Part shown: in pieces, positions 43,900 to 57,572 of the stretch | Numbering within the stretch: position 1 is the first letter of the stretch | Layout: each line of letters opens with the position of its first letter | Origin: Morella rubra | Lineage: Eukaryota; Streptophyta; Magnoliopsida; Fagales; Myricaceae | Direction of reading: 5' to 3' | Assembly: GCA_003952965.2 (NCBI GenBank) | Contig: CM025855.1 | Location: forward strand, 20,607,633-20,671,632 | Length of the DNA: 64,000 nucleotides | Program-made: the position numbers and the translations under genes | Notes under the pieces: generated by a model | Database searches by the model: none | Seen by the model: the letters and a program-made list of their open reading frames with translations, nothing else | What the model was told of the DNA's origin: nothing

Positions 43900-44870
43900 T
43901 ATGATCTCAGATCACAAACACTTCAATATTCTTGCGAAGTATAATGTTACAGACCATAAGATGTAATAACCTACTATGCACATTTAGGTTATTGGCAAAG
44001 GGCTTCTCAACCTCAGTCAAATCAGGGTTGTCCATAACTACCCTAATAATCTTTTTGGGCTTTACATCAGACATCTCAGCCCATGTGTATGACTCAAAAA
44101 ATTTCACCCCAGAATTGGGGGAAAGGGCCACGACATTAAGCCATTTAACAGACAAATCCAATTCTTCTCCCTTTACAAATCCTGAGGCAGTCTTAGACAT
44201 ATCAAAGTGAAAATTGGCATATGATTGCTTTACCAAATACGAGAATGAATCACACTTCAAACTAATAAATTAAACCAACCCTGAGCTTCAAACAATTCTT
44301 GAAAAGCGAATCCATTCTCTATAAACAAAGACAACATAACCCAACATCCAGATATTACCTTGCAATGCCAGAAATAATTTTGAAATTGGTGCTGGTGGAG
44401 TCTGGATCGAAATGGGATTGCCTCTGATGGACCAGATGAGTCATCTTCTCTTCTCGGTCTTTCCCTTGGCCTAGAAGATTCTCATTGGTCGAAGACCCTT
44501 TTCCTTCGCCCACTAGACATCTCGGATGCAAGGTTAAAGTTTTATCTGGAGAAAAGTGAGGTGAAATGTAGATCTGTGGTGGAGGAATGGAGATATAGTG
44601 AGAGATAAGGCATGGAAGATGGAGAAGGGAAGGTTCGACGTTGAGAGGGGTGAGGCGTGAGAGAGTTAGGGCCTGAAAAAATTGAGAAAAATGAGAGAAA
44701 AGGTGTTTAGGTTGAATGAGGTTATGTATATGAGGTGTTGACTCATTAAACATAAGAGAAGTTAATGAATGCAAATGAATCGACATTTTAAAAATTGTCC
44801 ATTTGAAAGATGTGTCGACACATATGGAAGCATGTGTCGACACATTGCATATGCACAAGACTTAATGTGT
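43900..44870 (-). pseudogene. Additional 3' open region of the Copia element, fossil
   Basis: Lies between pol and the 3' LTR. It includes a segment with WLNVVAL ... YTWAEMSDVKPKK ... NVHSRLLHLMVCNI, similar in layout to PF20167-type plant transposon domains and to extra ORFs of SIRE-like elements. Broken; function unknown. Confidence 0.45.
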
Positions 44871-46178
44871 TGACACATAGAAAAACATGTGTCTACACTT
44901 ACTCAACATGTTGGCTTTTAGTCACAATCAATGTTTTGATGATAACAATAGAAGTAATTGAGATGTGAAGCAAAGCGATCCAAAATGAGCACGAAGCAAT
45001 CAAGCAACATCCCCTTCAATGGAATTGCTCTTAAAGTGAAGACTTAAGATGCTAGGGTAATCTCTATAACTCTAAGACTTCGTCTTTAACAAGGATTTGA
45101 ATCACACACTTGCATATTTCTTTAAAACTTGCATGAGCTATTTTACCTCTTGTTTTGAAGATTTAAAAATGTTTTAAATGGCTTTAAAATATCCCAATTA
45201 AACTCACAAACCATTTATATACTTATGGGAAGTTAGTTGTTGAAATTGAGTATTTTAAGTTGGTCAAAATCGTGTTTTTAAAACAACCAGATCATGTGCT
45301 TAAGTTACGGAGGTCGACCGACTAGTCAAGCTATCGACCGCTTGGTATAACAGTCGACCGGTTAGTTTGAAAAATCAAGAAAAGAGCCGTTCTGACCTCT
45401 GAAAATATGACCGTTGGGTAATGTAAACCTGCAGCGATCGACCGGCTCATGTAGTTATCGACTGGTTCGTCGTGAGTTTTTTTACAGCTCGACTCCCAAT
45501 GGCTATTAACGACAATTTTCTTATAAGGCCTATATAAAGCCATTCCTACGCCTTTTAAAAGTTGTTGAATGACCAAAATCATTTTACTAAGGCTAAGAGT
45601 GATCTAAAACCTTTCAATCCTTGTTCAAACATCATTCACACATAATCAACACTTTCACATCCTTGTTATTGTGTGTAGCCTAAGAAATAGAAATTTCTCA
45701 CTGTAACATCTACTCCATCAAGGGAATTTTTGTTCATCCCTATACACTTTAAGAGAGTGATTCTTTTGTTTCCTTTTGGTGAGGGTTGTTCATCAAAAGA
45801 AGGAGTTTGGAGAGGTTTGTTCTCGAACTCGTTCTTGAGGCTTGAAGAGGTGTTTATCAAGCTTAAGTGTAAGGAACGCTTTCCCTTGGTTGAAGGGAGC
45901 ATAGTGGAGAAATCTCAAGGCTCGATAAAGGAGCTTGAGGGGTGGATGTAGGTGGGTTTGCCGAACCACTTAAAAATCTTGTGTTTGCTTCTCTTTCCTT
46001 ATCTCCTTACATTGTGCTACTAGCTTCTTGTTCTAAGTTTAATTTCTCTATTTGAGTTGTAATATATATTCTTGTGTTTAATCTTTTATTACAATCGTTT
46101 CTCTTTGTGAGACTTGTAGCTAGCAAACACTTTCTAAAGGGTGAATTTCAAAAAATTTTTGAAACCCAATTCACCCCC

Positions 46179-49100
46179 TGTCACGCCCCGAACGCTAGCT
46201 CATCGAGGCTAATGACAGCCGCGAGCACTCCCAACAAGGAACACTCCAGCGAACGTACTAAATTCTAATTTCTTGCAGCGGATTTTTTTTTTTTTTTTTT
46301 TTTTTATAGCTAGCAATTAACGCGCATACGAAACTTGGGATCCTACTTGCATCTCGATCAATGACTTGAAGTAATTAATTACAACACAGTCTCAAAATAC
46401 CAATAGGTAAAAAAAATCTTAAACTTTACTAGGCCGAATAACTCATGACCACCACACCACGGAGGCTCATGTCGGCTTTTCCAAAAATTATATCTAGTTC
46501 TTTAATGAACTAACAAAAGGGAAGAGGGCATTCTCGTCGGTCCCTCTTCTAGATGTCCCCGCCTGAAATGTTGTCTGGAATGGTACAATTTAAAACTGTG
46601 AGTCGAAAGACTCAGTAAGGGTTTATATGCAATAAATAATGCATGTCTTGCATAAATCATGGATGCACATTGATGCTTGCATATGCATGAGACATCGTAC
46701 TTGATCTAAAAAAAACATTTATTGCTTGAAAATATTTCTTGCTTGCAACCCTTTCTTTTTTTTTGATTTGGCTACTTATCACGCTCCATTTACCCCTGAA
46801 GTCAGGGTTGTGCGTTCCTTTCGGAACTATTCCCTTTTTCCCTTGGGAACACATCATTTGGTTGAGCTAACCCTTGTCGTGGCCCCAGGCCTGATGGCTA
46901 AACTCAACCCTTGGAGGTTCACACCTTCTTGCGAGCATCCTTCTGTGTGATTGCACATACCTCGGGAACTACCCATCCTTCTCTCATTCGTCCTTCGGAG
47001 TGGGTGCCCCTTAGGAATCATCCATCCTTCTCGCATTCGTCCTTCGGAGTGGATGTCCTATCTTATTGGTACGGTACCGACCGTCTTATTTAGTCCTTTA
47101 ACTTGACTTGTGATAACATACTTATCATTTTTCATTTGCACAAAAGAACTTATGCAAATGCTCATGTCATGTCATGCTTGATAATGCCATGCTTGATAAT
47201 GAGAAATCATAAATTCATAACTTTCATCCAATGCATTTGCATAAAATTTCTTTTCAAAGAAAATCATGCAAATGCTCATGTCATGCCATGTATGCTTATT
47301 CATAAATATTCATGCTGTGTATCATTCCAGTTTTTCGGAAAAACGTAATTTTCCACTTACCTCCGTCCACTTGAGCGAATGGTGGCACCTTGCCTACAAT
47401 TGATTCATACTAAAGTTATTCATAGGCTTTACTAAATGTTAGAGTAGTCATTCAATACTCACAACATCATACAAAATCGCCACCCATTTTTGACGTATCA
47501 ATGGTGACCCTATGCAATCGTTCTTCTAAGGATGCGAAGCCATAAGAATTGGATTTTAAACTGATCCTTACACAATTTTCATAACATATCAAAATTTAAA
47601 TAATTTGAAGCTCATTTGCTACTCAAAATTCACCCGAAAATACAAGCTGCTGCGGACGTCCAAGCGGGCAGCCCCGACGTCTCCAACTTAAAAATTCATA
47701 ACTTCAAAATCATGGCTCCAATTTACATGAAATTTATTTTGAAAGATTCAGCTCTCATAGGTCAAGATTGGGGATAAAAATTACAACAGCAGGTTTACCA
47801 TACATTTTACAAACACTTCTTATTAGGCGAAAATCCTACAACACTGCTGCTGATTCCAGCTCGGCCCTCCGTTTTCAAAATACACAACTCATTCATTTTA
47901 CCTCTAAATCACACGAAATTTATCTTAAAATGTTCTCTTTCATAAACTTAAAATTCAAAACCAACCTCATAAAATTTGGACTTAACATGGTCCTTCAAAA
48001 GACATCCGAAATGGGCTGACATTCTGGACGTACAAGGCTGCTGGCAGCTTGACGTCTGGACCTTAAACAACGCATATCTCACTCGATAATTATCGGAATC
48101 ATCCAAGGTATGGCTTAAAATCTTCCTATTTCCTAGGTCTACGATCTAGGATTCTCTTAAGATCAAGGGATAAGCACAAGTACATCAGAACACACTCCAA
48201 ATCCGAGTCTTGAATCTGCAGAGGTTAAATTCCAGCAACAACAATAATCTCCTCAACCTTCCCATCCTCCAACAACCAAACCTTCCCATCCTCCAACAAC
48301 CAAACCCTAATCTCTTCATGTCACCATCAATCATCCAAGACTAATTTAACATCCCATAACAGCAACCATTCTCTCACATTCTTCCCTCTTATACAACTCC
48401 AATTCAAAGTTTACAACAAAACCATGATCCTTCATCAAGCTAAACTATTGCATTTACCCATTTCTTGGACTTTTTATCAAACACCTAAGGTGCATTATTG
48501 GTCCTCTTGCATGTGTTCAGATCTGACCAATATCTAACACTTAGGGCTTGGTGGTTTTTGTTTAACATGCATAACCCTAGCACATCAAGCCAATAAATTC
48601 GGCCCTACACACACCAACCGATTCCAGCCCTCTTTTAAGCTTTTTATCAAACACTTAGGGTTCATAAATGGTTTCTCTTGAGTAGGATTTCCAGATCTGG
48701 CCATATTCCCCCATGTTCATGTAAGATCTATACTACCCTTAAATACTAGCAAAATCTACACTAAACACCCAAGAACACAAGGAGAAAACAACCTAGGCAA
48801 CTACCAACAAAACCACAACCAACCATTAAGAGAAAGCAAGAAGAAAATGGGAGAGATGGGGTGGTGATTTTCGGCCAGCAAATAGGGCCGGGTTTTACCT
48901 TTATGTTTCTCTCTTTCTCTTCTTCTTCTTCTTCTTCTCTTCTTCTTCTTCTTCTTCTTCTTCTTCTTCTTCTTCTCCTTCTCGGTTGGGTGCCTTAAGC
49001 AAGAGAGGTGTGCGGTTTTTCTAGGGCAAGGGGAAGTGAAAATACGCAAAAGAGGGGGGGGGGGGGGGAGAAAGGGTTTAGGAGTTTGGCTTTGGGGGGG

Positions 49101-49693
49101 GGAAAAGACAAGGCTGCCCCCCCTCTTTTTTTCCCTCTTTCACGTGATCCCCCTCCTTCACTTGTTTTTTTTTTTTTTTTTTCTTTCCTTTTATTTCCAG
49201 CTACCATATATCATGCTATCCCATTTTAAACCCTATGTCTCACACATTTTCAAGGTTAAAGCCCTAATTAAATTCTTCCAAATATTGTAACTTAGGGAGG
49301 AAAATAATTAGCCTAAAATAATTAGCCTATCAAGATTAAAGCCCTAATTAAATTCTTCCAAATAATATTAGGGACATATTAAATTCTTCCAAATAACTTA
49401 GGGACATATTCCATTAATTAAAAATAATTAGCCTAAAATAATTAGCCTAATTAATCAATTACTCCTAGCTATTAACAATTGCAAATAATATAACATTTAA
49501 ATCCTAGCTTAAAACTCATAGCTTAAAACTCATAAAACGCTAGGGGAAAATTCCACCTAGACATAACGTTAGATTAATCTCCCCATACATGCCTCTCTCA
49601 AAAATTAGAGTAATAATAATAATTAGAACAATACAAACTTAAGGAGTCATAATTCTTTAAAATGAAAGCAATAAATAAGGTTGGGGTCTCACA
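46179..49693 (-). mobile_element. Solo LTR B, long Gypsy-type LTR nested in LTR C, fossil
   Basis: 3515 bp, TGTCACGCCCCGAACGC to GGGGTCTCACA, flanked by CCCCC on both sides (46174-46178 and 49694-49698). It is the inverted homologue of solo LTR A (13022-17096). It contains a (TTC)n microsatellite at 48916-48979 and a G-run near 49058-49069. No gag-pol. Confidence 0.8.
48916..48979. repeat. (TTC)n microsatellite
   Basis: About 20 TTC units with one interruption, within solo LTR B. Lys/Arg-rich minus-strand frames here are by-products. Confidence 0.9.
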
Positions 49694-52600
49694 CCCCCCT
49701 CTTGGGTTGCCTTAATCCTAGGATTTACACAACAATCTTCTCCAAGAACACACAGTGTGTTGACACATGGCTGAATAGTGTCAACAAATATAGATTTCAA
49801 AGAAAACAATTAAGCAAGTCCAGAAGTGTCGACACTTGAGGATTCAAGTGCTAACACATGACATGCAAATATGTATAATGACATGTTTTCAATTAGAAAT
49901 GTATGATACAATCCAATTAAGCATGAAAACATATAATCACCTCAAAAATCATTCAACCAACACACGAATGATATAATAAGCAGTTCATATCAACAACAAT
50001 CATTCGGGGGGAAAACGCATATCGATCTCTTGACGAATGAAGCAGAAACGATCCTCATTGAGAGGTTTTGTGAATATATAGCAAGTTGAAGATCTGTGCT
50101 TACAAACTCAAGAATAATGTCACCTTTTTAGCATGATCACTAGAAAATGATGTTTGATCTCAATATGTTTAGTCCTAGAGTGCTGAATGGATTTTTAGAA
50201 AGGTTTATGGCACTCGTGTTATCACCTTGATTGGATGAGAAAAATGAAGATTAAAATCTTTAGTTGTTGTTTCATCCACAATATTTGTGTGCAACAGTTA
50301 CCAATAGCAATATATTTGGCCTCTGTGGTTGATAAAGCCGCAGAATTTTGTTTCTTACAAAACCAAGACACTAGAGATGGGTCAAGAAACTGACATGTGC
50401 CACTAGTGCTTTTTCTATCAAGTTTGCAACCAGTATAATCAGCATTTGAGTATCCTTGCAAATTAAATTCAACACTCTTAGAATAAAACCAGCCAAGATC
50501 TTATGTGCAACAAGGTAACGAAATATTCTCTTAACCGCAAGGAGGTGAGACTCCTTAGGGCAAGATTGAAATCTTGCACACATGCACACACTAAACATGA
50601 TATCAGGTCTACTCGCAGTAAGGTAAAGTAAAGAGCCAATCATACCTCGATACCTTGTTGGTCAACGTCTTTACCTTTTTCATCTTTCTCATTTTGGTTG
50701 ATGGACTCATTGGTGTACCCATCGGTTTTGAGTTGTCCATCCCAAATCTTTTGAAAAGGTCTCTTGTGTACTTAGCTTGGTTAATGAAGATGACATCATG
50801 ATTTTAGTTAATCTGAACCCCGAGAAAGTAATTCAACTCTCCCATAAGGCTCATCTCGAATTCACCTTTCATTACATTGGAAAATTCCTTACAAAGAGAC
50901 TCATTAGTAGAACCAAATATGATATCATCAACATATATTTGAACGATAAGTAAATCATTATTTTTTTCCTTAGTAAAGAGAGTGGTATCGATAATACCTT
51001 ATGAAAATCCATTTTCAATAGGAAAAGAACTTAATCGTTCATACCATGCCCAAGGTGCTTTCTTCAAACCATATAAAGTTTTGTGAGTTTGAACACATGG
51101 TGCGGCTGCTTTTCATCTTCAAATCCTGGAGGTTGTTCTACATACACTTCCTCATAAAGATAAGCGTTAAGAAAAGTACATTTCACATCCATTTGAAATA
51201 ATTTAAAATCTTTAAAACATGCAAATGCAAGCAACATATGAATAGATTCTAAACGAGCAATAGGTGCGAAGGTTTCATCAAAATCAATTCCCTTTTCTTG
51301 ATTATAACCTTAGGCTACCAACCTTGCTTTGTTCCTTACCACAACCCTAGATTCATCCAATAATTGGATGATCTTTGGGTCTAGGAACTAGATACCATAC
51401 CTGATTTTTTTCAAATTGTTTTAATTCATCCTCCATGGCGTTTATTCAACTTTCATCATCTTTTGCCCCAGAAATATTCTTTGGCTTAGTTTGAGGAAGT
51501 AAGGCAAAATTATTAGCTTGATTATAAGAAGATTGAGTTCTTACACCTTTCTCAACATTACCAATGACTTGATCAATAGGATGATTTCTGACAAACTTTC
51601 AAGCCTTTGGTAGATCGTTGTTGCTTTGAGGTTTTCTTCTTCTTCAAGATCTTGTACATCTTGCTCTTGTGAATGAGAATTTTCTTTCACTTCACTTGTA
51701 GCTGGTTTCTCACTTTCTTTCTCAAGATCTACAACATCATCATCATCTCTTTTCATAGAAACGTTAGATTCATCAAATACCACATGAATAGATTCCTCAA
51801 CAATTAAAGTTTTCTTATTAAACATGCGATAAGCTTTACTAGAAATAGAATAACCAAGAAATATACCTTCATTAGCTTTCGCATCAAACTTACCCAAATG
51901 TCTTTGTTGTTGTTGAGAATGAAACACTTGCAACCAAACACATAAAAATAACCAATGTTGGGTTTTTTTATTTTTCCATAGCTCATAAGGAGTTTTCTTA
52001 AGAATTGGCCTTATCATACATCAGTTCATGACATAACAGCTAGTGTTAATAGCTTCTGCCCAAAAATAGTCTAGCAAGTTATTTTCACAAAGCATGGTCC
52101 TCACCATTTCTTCAAGAGTCCTATTCTTCCTCTCAACAACCCATTTTGTTGAGGAGTCCTAGGAGCCGAGAAGTTATGGTTTATACCAAAATCATCACAA
52201 AATTTTAAAGGAGGAGTTTTCAAATTCTTTTCCATGGTCACTCCTTATGCTAGAAATAGCAAAACCTTTTTCATTTTGAATCCTCTTGCTCAATTTTTCA
52301 AATGCATCAAAGGCCTCATCCTTATGAGCTAAGAAAAGAACCATGTAAATCTACTGTAATCATCAACACAACAAAGCCATATCGTTTGCCACCCAAGCTT
52401 GATGTTCGGGTTTGACCAAATAAGTCCATGTGTAGAAGTTGAAGTGGCCTAGAAGTGGACACAATGTTTTTACGTTTAAAAGATGTTCTAGTTTATTTGC
52501 CTTTTTGACAAGCATCACAAATCTTATCTTTTTCATAAACAAGGTTAGGCAAACCTGAAACAAGGTCCTTTTTGGCTAATTTTGAAATAAGGTCCATGCT

Positions 52601-55154
52601 TGCATGAGCAAGTCTTCTATGCACAGCCAACTATCCTTGTCACTTAGAGAGAAAAGACATTTTACATTTTAGAAGAGATATTCTCTAAGTGAACAACATA
52701 CACATTTTCTTGTCGATGTCCGACAAACAAGACTTTCTTGTCTTCAATGTTTTCAACAATGCATATTGATGATTCAAATATGACTCGGTTTCCCTTATCA
52801 CATAATTGACTGATGCTCAACAAATTATGCTTCAAACCATCAACAAATAGAACATGTTCAATAGGATTAGGAGTCATACCAACATTTCCAATACCAAGAA
52901 TCCTTCCTTTTCCATTATCACCAAAAGTAACCGATCCTTTTTCTTTTGGGCTAAGAGATTTGAACCAACTCTTATCCCTGTCATGTGCTTGGAGCATCCG
53001 CTATCAAGAACCCAATATTCCTTGACTTTGGTTGACTTCAAGCACTCTGCAAAAAGGAATCATTTCTTGATTTTTGGTACCCAAATCATTTTGGGTCCTT
53101 TGGTGTTAGAAATGGTTTCCTTCACCTTGTCCTTTGGAATCCAAACAAATTTGATACCACAAAAAGCTTCTTTCTAGTTGGACAAGTATGTGAGATATGT
53201 CCAGATTTACCACAAAAGTTGCACAATCTATATGAAGTAGATGATTTTTGATCATATAAGAATAAGATTTTTGATCATTGAAAGAATCATAACCAATGCC
53301 ACTTTTGTTGAAACAACACCTTTGAGAACCAAGAAGAATATCAAGGTTCTTCTTCCTTGAGTGAACTTTGCAAGATCATTGTAAGAGTTTCAACTTTTGA
53401 TTTTAAAGAATCACTTTCAGCAATCAAATGTTTTGCAAAGGTATTTCATTTTCTTTCTTGATCCTTGCAAGATCATCTCTAAGAGTAAACACTTGACTTT
53501 TCAAGTATCATTCTCTTTTGAAACATTTTCAAAATTCTTTTTGAGAGAACTATATTTTGAAACAATTCTTTTTAGTTCAAGATATTGATCATCAAAAGCA
53601 TCTTGTAATTCATCAAATGAAAAGCATTGAAATGAAGATTGTACCTCATCCTCGCTATCCTTTGCCATCAAACAAAGGTTTGCAACTTCCTCTTCTTCAC
53701 TTTTGCTTTCACTCTCGTCTGATTCTCCCCATTAAGAATGCTTTCTTCTTATCCTTGAAGTCTCTTGATGTGGTTCACATTCTGAAGCAAATGTCTCAGT
53801 CACCCTTGAAGTTAGTACCTCTTGTCATCTTTTTAAAGAACTTCTTAAATAAACAAGGCCATCTCATCGTCATCAGAAGATTCTTCACTACCTTTGCAAT
53901 TCCTCTTTTTTTTCCTCAATCTCGACTTGGTTCATCTCTCATGAGAGATCCCATAAGAGTTTCAACTGAATGAGGTTTTTGAGACACTTTACAAGAGATT
54001 TCAATTCTAATATTTAAACTTCATCAGTTTTCATAGCTATGCACAAGAGTCATGAGGAGGAAACACAACATCAAGAGAGCTAAGATCAGGAAAAGTCTAA
54101 AGATCGGATTCTTTTCTCAAGATATGATCATCAAAAGCATCTTGTAATTCATCCTTGAAGATTGTACCTCATCCTCGCTATCCTTTGCCATTAACAAAAG
54201 TTTGCAACTTCCTCTTCGTCACTTTTGCTTTCACTCTCGTCTGATTCTCCCCATGCTGCTAAGAAGGCTTTCTTTTTATCCTTGAAGTCTCCAGACTTGT
54301 GCGATTCTATGTTGGGACATTCAGATTTGATGTGACCGGACTTTTTATATTCAAAGCAAATGGTCTCATTCTTTTGCTGATATCACCCTTGAAGTTATTC
54401 TTTTTTGGGTACCTCTTATCACCTTGGTTCTTTTTGAAGACTTCTTAAATTCCTTGTAAACAAGGCCATCTCATCGTCATAGAAGATTCTTCACTACTAG
54501 AGTAGGAGGCTTTCAAGGTAATTCCTCTTTCGCCTTTTCCATCAATCTCGTCTACTTTCACTTGGTTCATTTCATGGGTCATGAAAGATCCCATAAGTTC
54601 ATCCAGATACATTTTCGATAAGTCCCTGGCTTCCTGAATGGTCGTGACTTTAGGTTCCCAAGCCTTAAGGAGACACCTGAGAATTTTTCTCACCATTTTC
54701 ACATTAGTATAAACTTTATCAAGAGATTTCAATTCATTTATAATATCAGGATAGCAAGTAAACATAGTAGAAATAAATTCATCAGATTTCATCTTAAACA
54801 GTTCATAGCTATGCACAAGTATACTAATATTGTTTTCCTTGACTTTATTACTACCTTCATGAGTAATTAACAATTTTTTCCGTATTTTCTCAGCATATTC
54901 ACAACCAGAAACACGGTTAAATTCGTTAGCATCAAAAGCACAATATAAAACATTTATAGCTTTAGTATTTAAAGATATAAGCTTGTGATCAGCTTCATCC
55001 CAATCTCTTTTCGATTTATCTAATTCGGCTTTTTCCTTCGGAATTCTAGGGTCATTCATGATAATCTTCCAGAGATCATAGTCCACAGCTTGAATGTAAA
55101 TTTTCATCCTTGCTTTCCAATAGTTGTAGCACGTTCCATTGAACAAGGGAGGAC

Positions 55155-55828
55155 GTGCAGCTTTTGTCTTTTGCCTTTTTTTCTCACTTAAAAGAGGCTA
55201 GATCACAATTGATGATGTAGAGAGGCAAAAAGTTTGCAAAAGTCTTGTTTACTCTCTCCATAAGGTTCCATTTATAGGTCTTCAGTCTTGGGGGTTTCTG
55301 AGGGCCTTTTTGGTATGTTGGAGAGGTGCCCTAAGTGTCCTGATGTCTTGGTTCGCGAGCTGTGTTGACACATACATGCTTATCTGTCGACACTTTCATC
55401 GAGTTTGGAACTTGCTCCCAGGTGCTTGTGACATGTGTCAACACCTCCTTTATTATATGTCGACACCATCTTCACATGTGTAGACACTTTGCTTCCCATG
55501 TGTCGACACCATCGAAATGACAATTTGGTTTCTGTGCTATGTGTCGACATTATCTTGGCAGATGGAGTTTTTATGTGCTTTTGATATCCAATCTTTTCAA
55601 TATCAACACGAAAAACTCCAACAATGCAAAATATCATAGTTTAGGTGCAAGTCATGGTGTTTAAATTAAATATAGGCATAATCAATTAAAGAGAAATATA
55701 AATACAATTGAGTACTCTCTATTGAATAGTGGATTGACAACCATATTCTAAAAATATTCCAAAGCTATTTTGTCATTTGTTATCATCAAAATCGAGTTAG
55801 ATAGCTTAAGATCAATCTTGGGCTAACA
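55155..55828 (-). repeat. 5' LTR of the Copia element
   Basis: Matches the 3' LTR from CTCACTTA-AGAGG (near 55178) to GGGCTAACA (55828). Also carries the TGTGTCGACAC motif cluster (55375-55555). Confidence 0.75.
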
Positions 55829-55833
55829 ACGTC

Positions 55834-56112
55834 TCAATGGTGTAGAAACTATCGATATAATCCTTGGAGTTCCCCAAATCATACAAGACAGTAGAAATGA
55901 CATGCGCACAAGAAATCCCCGTGAGATCCCATTGCCTAGACCAACATGTCCTCTCTACTAAGTTGACTACATACTGCTTTTGCTTATGCTCGACCCCGAA
56001 CAGTCCATCCCCAGCATATGTTGATACACACTCATATGACTCTAGCCCATTTCTATCCACTTTTTTCGCAATGGCTAGAGACAATATGCTCAAATATTTT
56101 TTCTTTACATGA
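55834..56112 (-). pseudogene. Mutator-like transposase, SWIM zinc-finger part
   Basis: Minus strand: YVVNLVERTCWSRQWDLTGI, then SCAHVISTVLYDLGNSKDYI and DSFYTIET. This is the SWIM domain (CxC...CxH) of MULE transposases; the second Cys is Ser here. Collapsing the 5-bp target duplication of the Copia element joins ATTGAGAC to ATATATGAAG, giving SFYTIETYMKAYEPMIHQM in one frame. Upstream catalytic parts are missing, lost at the border with duplicated RLP-upstream DNA near 56112. Confidence 0.8.
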
Positions 56113-56520
56113 AGAGGGGCTCCTTGTACATTGCAAATAGGGTATCTTAATCACTTTGAATGTCTTTCAACTCTTAACACTCTGTTCCGATCACTTGAAT
56201 GCATATAAGTAGGCGTATAACGTGTGTAGCGATATATTTATGCTTTGGTATCTATAAACTCCTCAGTCATGTCTCGAACAAATGCGCAACGCTGGGAATT
56301 TGACTCAGTCTTCAATTTTTCGTTGGTGGAGCTATGTTTTCTCTTTAATTATTTTTGGATAATTTATAACTAATCCATGGATAATGGTCGTTTCTTCAAC
56401 AGAGCCCACCTCTCCACTAAACTTTCATTGAGTGGTTCCTGCACCAGCATTATGCATAATAAACTAATCTATGGATATTGTATGCAACTTTTGGCTCAAG
56501 CTTTGCATGCTTCTTTGTTT
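56105..56520. repeat. Partial copy of RLP-upstream DNA
   Basis: Matches the upstream copies at 38100-38740 and 39826-40180: GGGTATCTTAATC, TGTCTCGAACAAATGCGCAA, TTGGTGGAGCTATGTTT, CTTTTGGCTCAAGCTTTG. It ends exactly where the CACTA-1-family terminus begins (56521). Suggests a former neighbouring RLP copy. Confidence 0.7.
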
Positions 56521-57572
56521 CAGTACAACAAATTTTGCCTTCAAAAAATTCGATTTTTTTCCCAAAATTTTTTTTGGGACGGAATCCATCTGTCGCCCCA
56601 ACTGTCTCAACAAATCTGTTACAAACAATTTTTTGGCACAAAAATGGTTCCCTTTCAGAACGGGAAGGATTCCGTCCCAAAATCAATTTATTGTTCGAAC
56701 ACTTTAGAACAGAATGTTGTGGGTAATGTTCGAACGGGTTTCGATGGAAAATTAAAATGCCTTCGATAATGCAACTAAACGTTTGAACAACCATAAAAAA
56801 TTTACATTCGATATTTATGGTACTGTTCTAAAAATTAGAACGTCTGTAACCGTTTTTTTTTCTGTTACAACATCTAACGTCAAATCCATTCTAACAATTT
56901 CGGACAGAAATCACTTAGTCACACATTCAAAATTGTTATATATACTCACTACTGTCTTGATGTATAGACGAGCATTCCAACGCGGAAAAAATAGAAATGT
57001 CCGGATGTCAAAAAGATGTCCGCACAGGTATGAATGTTTCTTCAGCGAATCGTGTGGTTCCACGTTGCAATACTTCACACATGTGATGTCGAAACCGTCT
57101 GGACAACAACATACTATATGGACAGAGGTATGTTCTAGAAGATTTTTGAATCTGCCATATTTAATAAGGTTGAATTTGTTGGGCCAGGTGTGAATCTAAC
57201 TGTTGAGAAATGTCCGAACTCCTTTCATAGCAGTGTAGTCGCCTAGCTTGTAACATAAAACCTACAAGACTTGTCAAAATCACATTTTCACTATCTTTTC
57301 ACCATATTTGGTCATTATTTCGAGATCTATACTTACAACTTCAGGTAATGCCTTCTTCGTGCCTTTGTTTTTCAATTTCATGCATTTTTATTGTTTTTTG
57401 ATGGATAATAAGGTTGTTTCCTTTGTGTTCATTGGAGCACCGTTTGGACACTTTATCTGGACTGTTTGGATGTGTTACACTTCATTCAGACACATTGTGA
57501 ACAGAAACATTGCTGTTTGACAATCGTGCGAACGGTTTATGCTGACATTTAGACAATTTTTGTTTAGTTGGC

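Larger units (their letters stand above)
44909..49729 (+). mobile_element. Solo LTR C, containing solo LTR B, fossil
   Basis: Starts TGTTGGCTTTTAGTC and ends CTAGGATTTACA, flanked by perfect 5-bp repeats CAACA (44904-44908 and 49730-49734). Without the nested LTR B it is about 1.3 kb, matching solo LTR D (4835-6085) in inverse orientation. It contains GGTCGACCG-type motifs (45313-45470). Inserted in the Copia element, hence younger than it. Confidence 0.8.
42482..55828 (-). mobile_element. Copia retrotransposon (SIRE-like?), broken fossil
   Basis: Minus-strand element inside a Mutator-like transposase gene, flanked by 5-bp repeats ATGTC (42477-42481) and ACGTC (55829-55833). Parts from its 5' end: LTR (about 55155-55828), gag (54445-55146), protease/gag-pre and integrase region (about 51500-53000), reverse transcriptase (about 50650-51500), RNase H (50222-50643), an additional 3' open region (43900-44870), a polypurine tract next to 43672, and the 3' LTR (42482-43671). 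A UBN2-type gag and an extra ORF after pol suggest the SIRE lineage; this is inference. It is broken in many places (more than ten). LTRs compared by eye are roughly 90% alike, suggesting a few million years. Solo LTR C, containing solo LTR B, is inserted between RNase H and the 3' open region. Confidence 0.85.

Noticed and set aside
48801-49290. Lys/Arg-rich and Phe-rich open frames
   Set aside because: They are translations of the TTC repeat, G-runs and T-runs in solo LTR B.
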